A stretch of 44,172 bases of DNA from Alphaproteobacteria bacterium (GTDB lineage: Bacteria; Pseudomonadota; Alphaproteobacteria; Caulobacterales; Parvularculaceae). Each line of letters begins with the position of its first letter. The stretch's first letter is position 1. Both the position numbers and the translations under genes were made by a program. The notes beneath the pieces were generated by a model. It worked only from the letters and a program-made list of their open reading frames with translations. It made no database searches and had not been told where the DNA came from. This document shows positions 8,660-16,701 of the stretch, piece by piece. Where the stretch lies: NCBI GenBank assembly GCA_030426465.1, contig JAUHYK010000030.1, forward strand, positions 1 through 44,172. Direction: 5' to 3'.

Positions 8660-8830
8660 GGGCGCTCTATGGGGCGCGAGAACCTGTCTCGGCAAGACCG
8701 GGATGCAGCGGGGTGCGGCGCCGGCCCGATTGGTCCCCACCGCCAGGGATTAACCCTTCCGCCCTTTTCCGGTAGAATGACGTGGGTGGATGAAAAGCCC
8801 CGCATTTCTATGGGGTTACGCGAGGGGTAG

Positions 8831-10282
8831 ATGGGAATGGGCGCGAAGGAGAAGAACGGGCCGACTTTCCGGGGCCTGCGAAACGGCGCTGGCGACCTGC
8901 TTAACTGGTTGCCCTTTTCGTCGCGCTTTTCCCCAAAGGTCCCGGCCCCCAAAACTTCTCCCATTACCCACAGCTTCGCGGCGATGGACCCTACGGTGGC
9001 GCTCTTTCCGGGGGACGGTGAAGACCCAAAGGCGCCCGCCGCATCGCTTTCACTCGCCGAACGCTTGCGCCAGAGCGCTGACGGAGTCTCCCAACGGGAC
9101 CGCGCGCTCTTTGACATCGCCGCAGATCTAAGCGCCGTCAGCGACAGCCGCAGCGAAGGCGAAAAAGCGGTCTATGTGTGGACCGGACGCTTATTCATCG
9201 GCTGTTTTCTCATGTTCATGTGGTTCCGCATGCAATACAAAGCGGCCCTTGCCTCAGACGGCGGCGCAGCGGTGGTGCGTGATGCGCCAATCGATCATTA
9301 CATCACGATCGCCAATGCTTTCGGCGGGATCGGCCTGCTGCTCGCCGCTGCTGCGCTTTGCATGCTTATTCTGATCTTCTCGCTCGGCAACGCCACCAAC
9401 GGCAAATTGCGCCGCGCGGGCCGGGAAGCCGGCGCTAAACTCGCCGCCTCGTCACGGGCGTTCTCCGAAGAACTGGAAACCTATCGCAGCATTATCACCG
9501 ACCCGAACAATTCGGCGGTGGATATTCTTCCCATTGTCTCCCAGGCGCATCTTTCAGCGCTCGCCGCCAAACTCTATTTCCGCCGCATCTCTTTCCTGAC
9601 CGAAAGCGAGACCGCGGAGGCCAATCGGTTTGGCGACACCGATTCGCATTTTTCACGCTTCCTGGCGTTGGGCGGCGTCGGCGCGGGCGGGGTTTCGCTT
9701 GCCAGTTTCATGCTCTGGGTGACCATCGCTTATGTCGCGGGCGCCGGCACCACTTATTACGTGCTGCCGCAGCTGGCCGAAGGCGGTCTTCCCTCCATCG
9801 CCGCCGTCGTCGATTATGACTGGGCCTGGCAGCCTCTCTTCGTCGCGCTGACGGTCTACGCCCTGACCGGGCTCTTAGTTTCTCTCCTTTTCGGCCTGAT
9901 CAGCGCTGGCGAGCTTTCGCGCGCTCGGGCCCAGACCCTCGACGCGGTGCGCAGCGCCTATTTGAAGGCGGGCGGCCCCACCTCCGCCAACATCACCGAA
10001 AAAGTGGACAATGCAGTCGACGTTCTGCGCGGACGCCTGACCGGTCAGGGCGCGCGCCGCACGAATCAAACCGGTGCGGATTTCGCCGCTGAACCGGCCA
10101 AAACCGACGAACCCGCATGGCGCCGCCGCGATTCGTCGGTGAAATTCATCGACGCCGGCTTCTCCCCCGCGCCCGAAAGCTGGCGCACGGACGCTTTCGC
10201 CAAAAAATTTGAGGCGCACTCAATGCGTGGCTCGGAAGCGAAACGAGGCGGCGAAGGCGCGAAAAAGCGCACAAGCGATTAA
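8831..10282 (+). CDS. Four-helix membrane protein of unknown function
   Basis: A 483-residue protein starting at 8831 after GAGGGG. A polar N-terminal 110 residues precede TM1 (about 117-134) and TM2 (157-185); a cytoplasmic-type helical stretch (190-280) precedes TM3 (288-312) and TM4 (334-358). A polar C-terminal tail follows, containing a compact motif around SVKFIDAGFSPAPESWRTDAF and ending in a basic stretch. I recognise no named family. The layout (two helix pairs around a large cytosolic loop) would suit a scaffold or channel component. It is followed by the CtrA-box/NrdR-box region of nrdA. Confidence 0.7.
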   Translation: MGMGAKEKNGPTFRGLRNGAGDLLNWLPFSSRFSPKVPAPKTSPITHSFAAMDPTVALFPGDGEDPKAPAASLSLAERLRQSADGVSQRDRALFDIAADLSAVSDSRSEGEKAVYVWTGRLFIGCFLMFMWFRMQYKAALASDGGAAVVRDAPIDHYITIANAFGGIGLLLAAAALCMLILIFSLGNATNGKLRRAGREAGAKLAASSRAFSEELETYRSIITDPNNSAVDILPIVSQAHLSALAAKLYFRRISFLTESETAEANRFGDTDSHFSRFLALGGVGAGGVSLASFMLWVTIAYVAGAGTTYYVLPQLAEGGLPSIAAVVDYDWAWQPLFVALTVYALTGLLVSLLFGLISAGELSRARAQTLDAVRSAYLKAGGPTSANITEKVDNAVDVLRGRLTGQGARRTNQTGADFAAEPAKTDEPAWRRRDSSVKFIDAGFSPAPESWRTDAFAKKFEAHSMRGSEAKRGGEGAKKRTSD

Positions 10283-10309
10283 CCCTTAAGGCGCAATCAG
10301 TACGCTGCG

Positions 10310-10324
10310 TTAAGACCTCCTTAA
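10310..10324 (+). promoter_or_regulatory. CtrA box TTAA-N7-TTAA
   Basis: TTAAGACCTCCTTAA followed by C matches the full CtrA consensus (TTAA-N7-TTAAC). It lies 200 bases before nrdA and 55 bases before the NrdR box; a GANTC methylation site (GATTC, 10412-10416) follows. This is the expected layout of a cell-cycle-controlled promoter in CtrA-bearing alphaproteobacteria. Confidence 0.55.
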
Positions 10325-10378
10325 CCAAAAACTTTTGCCCACGGACCAACTTCATGTTGACGTTGGGCTGAGGCTCTA

Positions 10379-10394
10379 TCACTATATGTTGTGT
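10379..10394 (+). promoter_or_regulatory. NrdR box upstream of nrdA
   Basis: TCACTATATGTTGTGT matches the NrdR consensus ACACWATATATWGTGT at 14 of 16 positions. NrdR is the ATP/dATP-sensing repressor of ribonucleotide reductase genes. NrdR boxes usually occur in pairs; I see no good second copy at the usual spacing. A short hairpin with a TTCG tetraloop (10484-10499) lies further down in the leader. Confidence 0.7.
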
Positions 10395-10523
10395 CGACGC
10401 GGGGCGTTGGCGATTCACAACAGAAACGGAAAGCCGCGCCGGATGCGGCCCCATTTGGGCAATCCGGGCTGAGGGTTTTTGCGCGCCTTTTCGAAGGCGA
10501 AAGTATAAAGGGACGGGGCAAGA

Positions 10524-12464
10524 ATGTCGTTCTCAGAAGCCGCCAAAGAGATGGAAACCACCGCAACAGCCGAGACGCCGCAAAATCATGCCGGCGCCAA
10601 GCCGGAGGCCCAGAACGAGACCAAAAAACCGGCGCTTAAAGTGGTGCGCGACATCGTTGTCGACCGTTCCCGCGACGCGCTCCTCACCGAATTCGGCAAG
10701 ACCACCATGGAGGATCGCTACCTCCTGCCCGGCGAGTCGTTCCAGGATATGTTCGCCCGGGTGGCGCGCACCTATGGCGACGACGCCGACCACGCCCAGC
10801 GCGTATATGACTACATTTCCAAGCTCTGGTTCATGCCCGCAACGCCGATCCTGTCCAATGGCGGCGCGAATCGCGGCCTGCCGATTTCCTGCTTTCTGAA
10901 TGGCGTCGGCGATTCGCTGGGCGATATCGTCTCGACCTGGAACGAGAATGTGGCGCTCGCCTCCAATGGCGGCGGCATCGGCACCTATTGGGGCAATGTC
11001 CGCTCCATCGGCGAGAAGGTGAAGCACGCCGGCGCGACGTCAGGGATCATCCCTTTCATCCGCGTTATGGATTCGCTGACGCTCGCGATCTCTCAAGGCT
11101 CCTTACGCCGCGGCTCGGCCGCCTGCTATCTCGACGTCCACCACCCGGAGATTGAGGAATTCCTCGAAATCCGCAAACCGTCGGGCGATTTCAACCGCAA
11201 GTCCCTGAACCTGCATCACGGCGTCAACATCACCGACGAGTTCATGCACGCCGTCGCCGAAGACGCGGAATTCGGCCTGCGCTCGCCGAAGACGGGCGAA
11301 GTCTTGCGCACCGTTTCCGCGCGCAAGCTGTGGCAGAAGATTCTCGATGTGCGCCTCGCGACGGGCGAGCCTTACCTCCTGTTCTCCGACACGGTGAACA
11401 AGCAGATGGCCAAGCACCAGCGCGATCTCGGCCTTAAAGTCTCGACCTCCAATCTCTGCTCGGAAATTATGCTCCACACCGGCAAGGACCACCTTGGCGA
11501 AGAGCGCACAGCCGTTTGCTGCCTCTCCTCGATCAACGCCGAGAAATATCAGGAGTGGAAAGACGAGCCGCAATTCATCGAAGACGTCATGCGCTTCCTC
11601 GACAATGTGCTGCAGGACTTCATCGACCGCGCGCCCGAAGCCATGGCCAAGGCGAAATACTCCGCCATGCGTGAGCGCTCGGTGGGCCTCGGGCTCATGG
11701 GCTTCCACTCCTTCCTGCAATCCATGAACATCCCGTTCGAGAGCGCCATGGCGAAGTCATGGAACACGCGCCTGTTCAAACATATCCGCATGGGCGCCGA
11801 CGCGGCCTCCGTGGCGCTCGCTGAAGAACGCGGCGCCTGCCCCGACGCGGAAGAGCGCGGCGTCAAGCAGCGCTTCTCCCACAAAATGGCGATCGCGCCG
11901 ACGGCGTCGATCTCGATCATTTGCGGCGGCTGCTCGCCTTGCATCGAGCCGATCCCGGCCAACGTTTTCACCCACAAGACCCTGTCGGGCTCCTTCACGG
12001 TGAAGAATGTGGCGCTGAAAGCCATGCTGGAAGAAAAAGGTCAGGACACAGATGAAGTCTGGACCTCGATCCTCGAGCATGAAGGGTCTGTGCAGCATCT
12101 TGAATGCCTGACCCAGGAAGAAAAAGACGTTTTCAAAACCGCCTTCGAGCTTGACCAGCGCTGGGTGATCGAGCTTGCCGCGGACCGCACCCCCTATATC
12201 TGTCAGGGCCAGTCGGTGAACGTGTTCCTGCCCGGCGACATCGATAAATGGGACCTGCACATGCTGCATTGGACGGCGTGGGAGAAGGGCTGCAAGTCGC
12301 TTTACTATTGCCGCTCGAAATCGATCCAGCGCGCGGGCTTCGCCAATGGCGCCAAAGCGGCGAATGACGCCGCTGCAGCGGATGCAGCCGCAGCCGACCC
12401 CATGGCAGCCATGATGACCGCCGCCGCGAAGACAGATTATGATGAGTGTCTGGCTTGTCAGTGA
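10524..12464 (+). CDS. nrdA: Ribonucleoside-diphosphate reductase, alpha subunit (class I)
   Basis: A 646-residue catalytic subunit that reduces ribonucleotides to deoxyribonucleotides. The barrel cysteine is C123 in PISCFL, the radical-site residues are N310, C312 and E314 in NLCSEI, the redox partner cysteine is at 332/333 (VCCLSS), and the C-terminal shuttle pair is CLAC (642-645). The first 40 residues are Ala/Glu/Lys-rich and there is no N-terminal ATP-cone, so dATP inhibition through this subunit is not expected. The start has a purine-rich site (GGGACGGGG). A CtrA box and an NrdR box lie upstream. No nrdB is found in the window; it must be elsewhere. Confidence 0.93.
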   Translation: MSFSEAAKEMETTATAETPQNHAGAKPEAQNETKKPALKVVRDIVVDRSRDALLTEFGKTTMEDRYLLPGESFQDMFARVARTYGDDADHAQRVYDYISKLWFMPATPILSNGGANRGLPISCFLNGVGDSLGDIVSTWNENVALASNGGGIGTYWGNVRSIGEKVKHAGATSGIIPFIRVMDSLTLAISQGSLRRGSAACYLDVHHPEIEEFLEIRKPSGDFNRKSLNLHHGVNITDEFMHAVAEDAEFGLRSPKTGEVLRTVSARKLWQKILDVRLATGEPYLLFSDTVNKQMAKHQRDLGLKVSTSNLCSEIMLHTGKDHLGEERTAVCCLSSINAEKYQEWKDEPQFIEDVMRFLDNVLQDFIDRAPEAMAKAKYSAMRERSVGLGLMGFHSFLQSMNIPFESAMAKSWNTRLFKHIRMGADAASVALAEERGACPDAEERGVKQRFSHKMAIAPTASISIICGGCSPCIEPIPANVFTHKTLSGSFTVKNVALKAMLEEKGQDTDEVWTSILEHEGSVQHLECLTQEEKDVFKTAFELDQRWVIELAADRTPYICQGQSVNVFLPGDIDKWDLHMLHWTAWEKGCKSLYYCRSKSIQRAGFANGAKAANDAAAADAAAADPMAAMMTAAAKTDYDECLACQ

Positions 12465-12470
12465 GGTGAG

Positions 12471-12761
12471 ATGGGAAAACGCAGGGCACATCTGCGTCAC
12501 TTAAAAGGCGGCAAGACGGCATGGATAAATTCATGTCACGTCAAGGATTCACGAAGTCCGGAACGAACCCGCCCTCGCCAAGCCCCAGAAAGATGCAAGG
12601 TTTGCGGCACACCCATAACACATAAACAAATGCCTGGCGGTGAGATCGTTACTTTTGACGCAACCCCCGGAATGTTTCGCGTAAAACATCCCTGCCGTCA
12701 TTGGCAAGACGGATACTCAAAAACACGTGGCGACAATAATTTAGATCTATTCTATGATTAA
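12471..12761 (+). CDS. Small putative zinc-binding protein downstream of nrdA
   Basis: A 96-residue basic protein. Its ribosome site GAGGTGAG overlaps the nrdA stop, so the two are co-transcribed and probably coupled. It has a CKVCG knuckle at about residues 42-46 and a second set of possible metal ligands in KHPCRHW (72-78), as in a small zinc ribbon. I cannot assign a family. The second half is AT-richer than nrdA, like the TIR gene that follows, so it may be part of an inserted segment. Confidence 0.6.
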   Translation: MGKRRAHLRHLKGGKTAWINSCHVKDSRSPERTRPRQAPERCKVCGTPITHKQMPGGEIVTFDATPGMFRVKHPCRHWQDGYSKTRGDNNLDLFYD

Positions 12762-12791
12762 GCTTCATAAGTAATTTGTTCTACGATTAAT

Positions 12792-13740
12792 AACCGTGGA
12801 GACTCTTTATGTCGGTATCGTCCGCCAGAAATAATATTACTCGCATTCAAAATGAAATAGCCCGTCTCAAGGGCGACGAGGCAAGGGAAGCTCGTAAAGA
12901 GGCGGAATTAAATAGCAGGATAATAAGAGCGATAGAATCGGCAAATCGAGCATCTTCGACCACTTCCGCTCAAACATATCTCCGCCAAGTCGAGATGCAT
13001 CAGAATGAGTTGGTAAGATGCAAGGATAAATTGGCGCGATTGGCATCGGATTTAGCCCGAAAAACAACTGATCTCCATAGGGGTCAAGAGCAATTGCTGC
13101 GGGCTGAGAAGCTGGAGCAAGATAAAACTGATCGCGAACGCGAACGCATGATGAAAGCCTTAGAAGGCAAAAACCTCGCCCTCACTCGGGCAATAGATAA
13201 CCAACTAGCAGGATTAACAGCCAGCCCGCAACTTCAATTGACCAACGTGTCGGCACACGACGTGTTCATATCTCACGCGTCCGAGGACAAAGATGATTTT
13301 GTTCGCGCACTTGCAGAAGCGCTCCGAGATGAGGGCCTTAACATCTGGTACGACGAGTTTTCGTTAGCTTGGGGCGATAGCCTTAGAAGAAATATTGACC
13401 GAGGATTAGCAAGCTCGCGGTTTGGAATAGTCATACTTTCCGAGAACTTCTTTGCAAAAGAGTGGCCACAACGAGAGTTAGACGGCCTAGTGGCACGCGA
13501 AGTCAGTGGCGATTCACGGATTTTTCCCATTTGGCATAAAGTAACCAAGGACGAAGTTGCACGCTTTAGCCCAACCTTATCAGATAGGTTAGCCATAAAC
13601 ACGGCGATGTTTACGGTCTCAGAAATAGCGAAAAAATTTCAAGCCATCTGTAATGACGCGGATCAAGCAGCGTAATCTAAGCTAGTAAGCAGTGAAGTGC
13701 ATCGCTTACTGCACCCTACCTAAAAATACTCTCCACGGTT
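12792..13740. repeat. 11-bp inverted repeats flanking the TIR gene
   Basis: AACCGTGGAGA (12792-12802) recurs inverted as TCTCCACGGTT (13730-13740), enclosing the TIR gene. The left copy includes the TIR ribosome site; the right copy lies in the tail of the broken SEC-C gene. No target-site duplication is evident, and an 11-mer can recur by chance at this distance. Confidence 0.25.
12809..13675 (+). CDS. Coiled-coil TIR-domain protein, AbTir-like NADase
   Basis: A 288-residue protein. Residues 1-135 are a long charged coiled coil; residues 150-285 are a TIR domain beginning DVFISHASED (151-160), with WYDEF (180-184), a Ser-rich SSRFGIVILS strand and WPQRELDGL, whose Glu223 matches the catalytic glutamate of TIR NADases. 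The order of domains and the motifs resemble Acinetobacter AbTir, which cleaves NAD and makes a cyclic ADP-ribose isomer. Roles known for the family are phage defence by NAD depletion or signalling, or interference with host immunity. GGAGA supports the start. Base composition is clearly AT-richer than neighbours, suggesting transfer. No partner sensor or effector gene is adjacent. Confidence 0.9.
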   Translation: MSVSSARNNITRIQNEIARLKGDEAREARKEAELNSRIIRAIESANRASSTTSAQTYLRQVEMHQNELVRCKDKLARLASDLARKTTDLHRGQEQLLRAEKLEQDKTDRERERMMKALEGKNLALTRAIDNQLAGLTASPQLQLTNVSAHDVFISHASEDKDDFVRALAEALRDEGLNIWYDEFSLAWGDSLRRNIDRGLASSRFGIVILSENFFAKEWPQRELDGLVAREVSGDSRIFPIWHKVTKDEVARFSPTLSDRLAINTAMFTVSEIAKKFQAICNDADQAA

Positions 13741-13964
13741 CACACCATCATAGCGGCCCGACGTCAGACAGCATTTCTTGAAATCTGCGTCCACTTCCGC
13801 AGGGGCACAGATCATTGCGGCCGAGCTTTTCCATAAGCTCAACCTCTCCGCCCTTTATCGTGCGAAGCCCGCGTTTGACGTTTGTTTCCGAGGGAAACCC
13901 CTTTCGGCGTTTAGACGAACGCTCGAAAGCAGGGGAGGTTTTCGATGTCGCGCTTGTTTTTCAT
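13720..13964 (-). pseudogene. SEC-C motif protein broken by two +1 insertions
   Basis: Read from the ATG at 13964 (GGAGG just upstream), the frame breaks after residue 11 at CCCC and again after the zinc motif at TTTC. Removing one C (about 13937) and one T (about 13782) restores a continuous 80-codon gene ending at 13720: exactly 243 + 2 bases. The restored protein contains [17 protein letters not shown] and the SEC-C zinc motif [22 protein letters not shown] domains bind zinc, often in proteins acting with SecB or ribosome-linked factors. Either a decayed gene or two homopolymer sequencing errors; as given it cannot encode the full protein. A short intact piece (13748-13834) stops before the final cysteines. 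Confidence 0.75.
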
Positions 13965-14037
13965 GACGTCCTCCATGGATTTTCAATGGCGCGCCTCATA
14001 GAGACGGCGAGACCCATGGTCAACCGCGCACCCTCGC

Positions 14038-15291
14038 CTATTCCTCCTGGCGCTTCTTGAAGTCTTCTTGCGCCTCTGTGAGCGTTCGCCCATTTGCGCG
14101 CCGGGCTGAGTAATAAAACACAGGCCGCTCGCGGGCGTCCTTGCGGGCTTTTGCGAAAGCCTCATCCTCCATGATGACGTCGTAAATCGCCATCTCCGTA
14201 GGCGACGGGTCGGGCTGTTCATTCAGGTGAATGGATTTCTCCGCCATATAGCCCAACAGCGCCTGTTGCGTGAGCTCTTCAGCGGTCATCCCCATCTCGG
14301 GATGCGCACGGACATAGGAGATGGCGGCCAAAAGCAGCGGCAACCGTTCACGCCGCAAAACCCGGTAATATGAATAAGCGAGCCCGTCCTTGCAGATCTG
14401 TCGCTGCATCGTTTCGATCCACGCTTTGCGGTAAAAGCCAATGGGCTGATACGCAGAATGCCGGTGCAAAACCTCCGACTCCCAATCCACTTTAAATTGC
14501 TCGCTTGTCAGAGCCTTCTTGTCGAAATCTTCATCGGGCAGATGCGCGAGCGCCGCGTCTTTATCCGCCGACGAAAAGAGATCGAACAGGGGAACAAAAG
14601 TCGCCGGGTCACGCTCTCTCCACGGTTCGAACGCACTTGAATAGAAGTCGTTGAATGTCGGCTTGGCGATCAGACAGGCCGGCGTCGGCGACGCCTGCAC
14701 CACCGGTTCACGGAACGCTTCGTTCCATTCATTCTCGCGACCATAGGCCTTCGCCCCGCCGAGCCGCACGGACGCATACATGATGTTTCGTTCGAGCCAG
14801 CTTACCCGCGACATGCGCATAACGTCGTGAAAGACCATGTCGGAAAATTTTCGCTGCCCGGGCTCGCCGACCGCGTAAAGCCAGTCATGGACAATGGCCG
14901 CCTCTGAATGTCGGCCAAACGGTGAAATCATGCGGTTGAACGGAAAGGGGATCGACGCGAAATCTGACTGAAAATAGCGGCTGACCGGCACGGGAAAGGC
15001 GAACCGTCCCCCCGCCTCGTCCGGCGCATAGACGATATAGGTCCAGTCCTCATCCATGACGACGAGCCGGCGCCCCGCTTTCTCCGCTCGGGGGATCAGG
15101 GTCATTTTCGGCAGGCCGCCGACGCCACCCTCAAAATCTCCGCGCGCGCGGCTATGCGCATCGGGAGGCAGGTCGATCACCGCAAAACCAACCATCAGCT
15201 CAAGGATGATTACGCAGGACAGAACACCCGCGCAGACGAGACGCACAATAAACACACAAAACGTCGCCCAGATACTCATGTCCCGCCCCAT
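14038..15291 (-). CDS. DUF1353 family protein with N-terminal membrane anchor
   Basis: A 417-residue protein. An N-terminal hydrophobic helix (about 7-38) is followed by a DUF1353 domain with the family signature SDFASIPFPF and SEAAIVHDWLYA (about 115-150), plus SDMVFHDVM. Family members are often phage-associated and the His/Asp residues suggest metal binding, but no function is established. The C-terminal 230 residues are polar and unrecognised. Starts at 15291 or 15279 are both possible; GGGGAAATT favours 15291. Its downstream neighbour on the same strand is the broken SEC-C gene. Confidence 0.8.
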   Translation of the reverse strand: MGRDMSIWATFCVFIVRLVCAGVLSCVIILELMVGFAVIDLPPDAHSRARGDFEGGVGGLPKMTLIPRAEKAGRRLVVMDEDWTYIVYAPDEAGGRFAFPVPVSRYFQSDFASIPFPFNRMISPFGRHSEAAIVHDWLYAVGEPGQRKFSDMVFHDVMRMSRVSWLERNIMYASVRLGGAKAYGRENEWNEAFREPVVQASPTPACLIAKPTFNDFYSSAFEPWRERDPATFVPLFDLFSSADKDAALAHLPDEDFDKKALTSEQFKVDWESEVLHRHSAYQPIGFYRKAWIETMQRQICKDGLAYSYYRVLRRERLPLLLAAISYVRAHPEMGMTAEELTQQALLGYMAEKSIHLNEQPDPSPTEMAIYDVIMEDEAFAKARKDARERPVFYYSARRANGRTLTEAQEDFKKRQEE

Positions 15292-15418
15292 AATTTCCCC
15301 GAGGTCAGCCTAGGAAATGCGGGCGGCGCCGTAAAGAACCCGTGAGGGCGTTCTTGCCTTGACAATCGCGCCTCCTCAGATTATTGCGCGCACCCTCGAA
15401 ACCATCAGGAGGCTGAAC

Positions 15419-15475
15419 ATGATAGAGTTTATGTTTTTTGCGCCCCCGCCCTTCCGGAGCGTGAGACTCCGTTAA
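15419..15475 (+). CDS. 18-codon leader ORF with consensus ribosome site
   Basis: AGGAGG lies six bases before an ATG that opens an 18-codon frame with four Phe, three consecutive Pro and three Arg codons, ending at 15475 inside a stem-loop region. It precedes the 127-residue gene at 15684. Size, ribosome site and position on top of alternative hairpins are what a translated attenuator leader would look like. No function is known and it may not be expressed. Confidence 0.35.
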   Translation: MIEFMFFAPPPFRSVRLR

Positions 15476-15669
15476 GGCGGAGCGACCGGAAGGAAGCGCT
15501 TTGATAAAAGCGCCATCCTTTCATCATCATTGATCTGAAAAACGACGGATGAAGCGCATCCGGCGAGTGAGGGCGCGTGCGTTTCCTCTTCCCCCGTGCG
15601 CAAGTGCGCACAAATTAGCTTCGCGCCGTTCGGCGCGGGCGGGGAAGGAGAACCATCCGTCAACGGATG
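15450..15669 (+). promoter_or_regulatory. Structured leader with alternative hairpins
   Basis: Several stems are stacked here. CCTTCCGG (15450-15457) pairs with CCGGAAGG (15486-15493), enclosing CTCCG/CGGAG (15467-15471/15478-15482); GCGCTTT/AAAGCGC (15496-15502/15507-15513); CGGATG/CATCCG (15546-15551/15557-15562); and CATCCGT/ACGGATG (15654-15660/15663-15669), which ends 14 bases before the ATG at 15684. CATCC and GGATG copies recur and could pair in more than one way. It could be a regulatory leader or repeated palindromic units. Confidence 0.4.
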
Positions 15670-15683
15670 AAAGCAGGAATGAG

Positions 15684-16067
15684 ATGTATATCCGTTTCGT
15701 CACCCCGCGCATCGCGCGGGAGGCGCGCGGCGTTCCGGCGGGGGTTTTCCGTTCGGGCGTGAACAGCGCGCCGGACTGGCTGCAGGCTGCGATCCGCGAT
15801 GAATATCGCTGGTTCAACGACAATCTTCGCGTGCCGAACCGCTTCGGCGTTGTCACACGAAAGTCGAACCGGCGTTATGGCGGCGTTTGCTGGTTCCGCG
15901 ACGATGCGCGGGACTGCATCGCCCACGCTTACACGCTCGCCGCGCTTCTAGGCGAAGCGGGCGTGCCGGTGACACGGCTGAAATCCGATGCGCCGGGCGA
16001 TATCGTCTATCGCGACGCGCATCAGATCGTCGCCATGCCGCCCAAGGACTATCGCTACATAAACTGA
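15684..16067 (+). CDS. Conserved-looking hypothetical protein, 127 aa
   Basis: A basic, soluble protein read from the ATG at 15684 (AGGAATGAG upstream); the open frame continues upstream but through the structured leader, in a sequence unlike protein. The centre has RYGGVCWFRDDARDCIAHAY and the end KSDAPGDIVYRDAHQIVAMP. There are two cysteines and several His/Asp but no clear motif. I do not recognise the family. A terminator starts at its stop codon. Confidence 0.7.
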   Translation: MYIRFVTPRIAREARGVPAGVFRSGVNSAPDWLQAAIRDEYRWFNDNLRVPNRFGVVTRKSNRRYGGVCWFRDDARDCIAHAYTLAALLGEAGVPVTRLKSDAPGDIVYRDAHQIVAMPPKDYRYIN

Positions 16068-16097
16068 CGGCGCCCGTTCATCGCGGGCGCCGTTTTT
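16067..16097 (+). terminator. Rho-independent terminator
   Basis: ACGGCGCCCG (16067-16076) and CGGGCGCCGT (16084-16093) form a perfect 10-bp stem with a 7-base loop, followed by TTTTT. It ends the 127-aa gene. Confidence 0.93.
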
Positions 16098-16701
16098 GAT
16101 GAACATACATTTCTGGGGGGTGATGGGGGCCGGCCCAGTATACACCCACTCCTGCGTTTAGAGAATTTGCGGCTGTCACGCGCAACGTGACAAGTTTCAT
16201 CTTTTCGTGTTCCGGCTCCATTGCCCGGCAACGCAAGCGTGTGCGTTTGCTGGCGTGCAGCGCGCAAATTCCAGTCAAATCGGGTCCCGCGCCCGATTTG
16301 ACGGATAAGTTTTCACGGGTGTTCACGAGGCCTTATAGTGCTTGGCGATCCGGATATGGAGAGGCGTTGTCGCGACCGTTCTTCAACGATCCGGATTGCA
16401 GCGCGCAAGGGTGGGCGACCCGCGATACGGAGGGGCGCCCATGCTTGCCGGCCGCAGAGCCCGGGCTTTCTCATGGCTTAACGTCTGGCGGGTAAAATCG
16501 TCCGGCGGTCATGATTACGGCCGGGTCAGCCGGTTCGATAAAACGCCGCCCGCGCGGGACGCAAAGCGTCCATGTGCTTACTAAAGCGACGAGGATGTTT
16601 TGCGTCTCGCGCACCCTCTCCACCTTATCCACTCGCTTTCGCAAGAAAGGCGGTGACGATGGCCTATGGACAATGCGGAAAGGCTGTTTGGGGAAGCGCG
16701 G
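16098..16701. other. 604-bp region without a convincing gene, rich in hairpins
   Basis: Open frames here have no ribosome site or recognisable protein. It contains a perfect 11-bp inverted repeat GTCAAATCGGG/CCCGATTTGAC (16274-16284/16292-16302), TGTCAC-N7-GTGACA (16174-16192) and GGACGC/GCGTCC (16557-16562/16566-16571). These may be regulatory RNA elements or remnants of repeated palindromes. Confidence 0.5.

Noticed and set aside
15450-15669. CRISPR-like reading of the repeated CATCC/GGATG elements
   Set aside because: Repeat units are only 6-7 bases, irregularly spaced and inverted; no direct repeats with uniform spacers and no cas genes.
16187-16584. Two overlapping plus-strand frames of 102 and 80 codons
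   Set aside because: No ribosome sites, arginine- and proline-rich composition typical of noncoding GC-rich DNA, and they cover hairpins.
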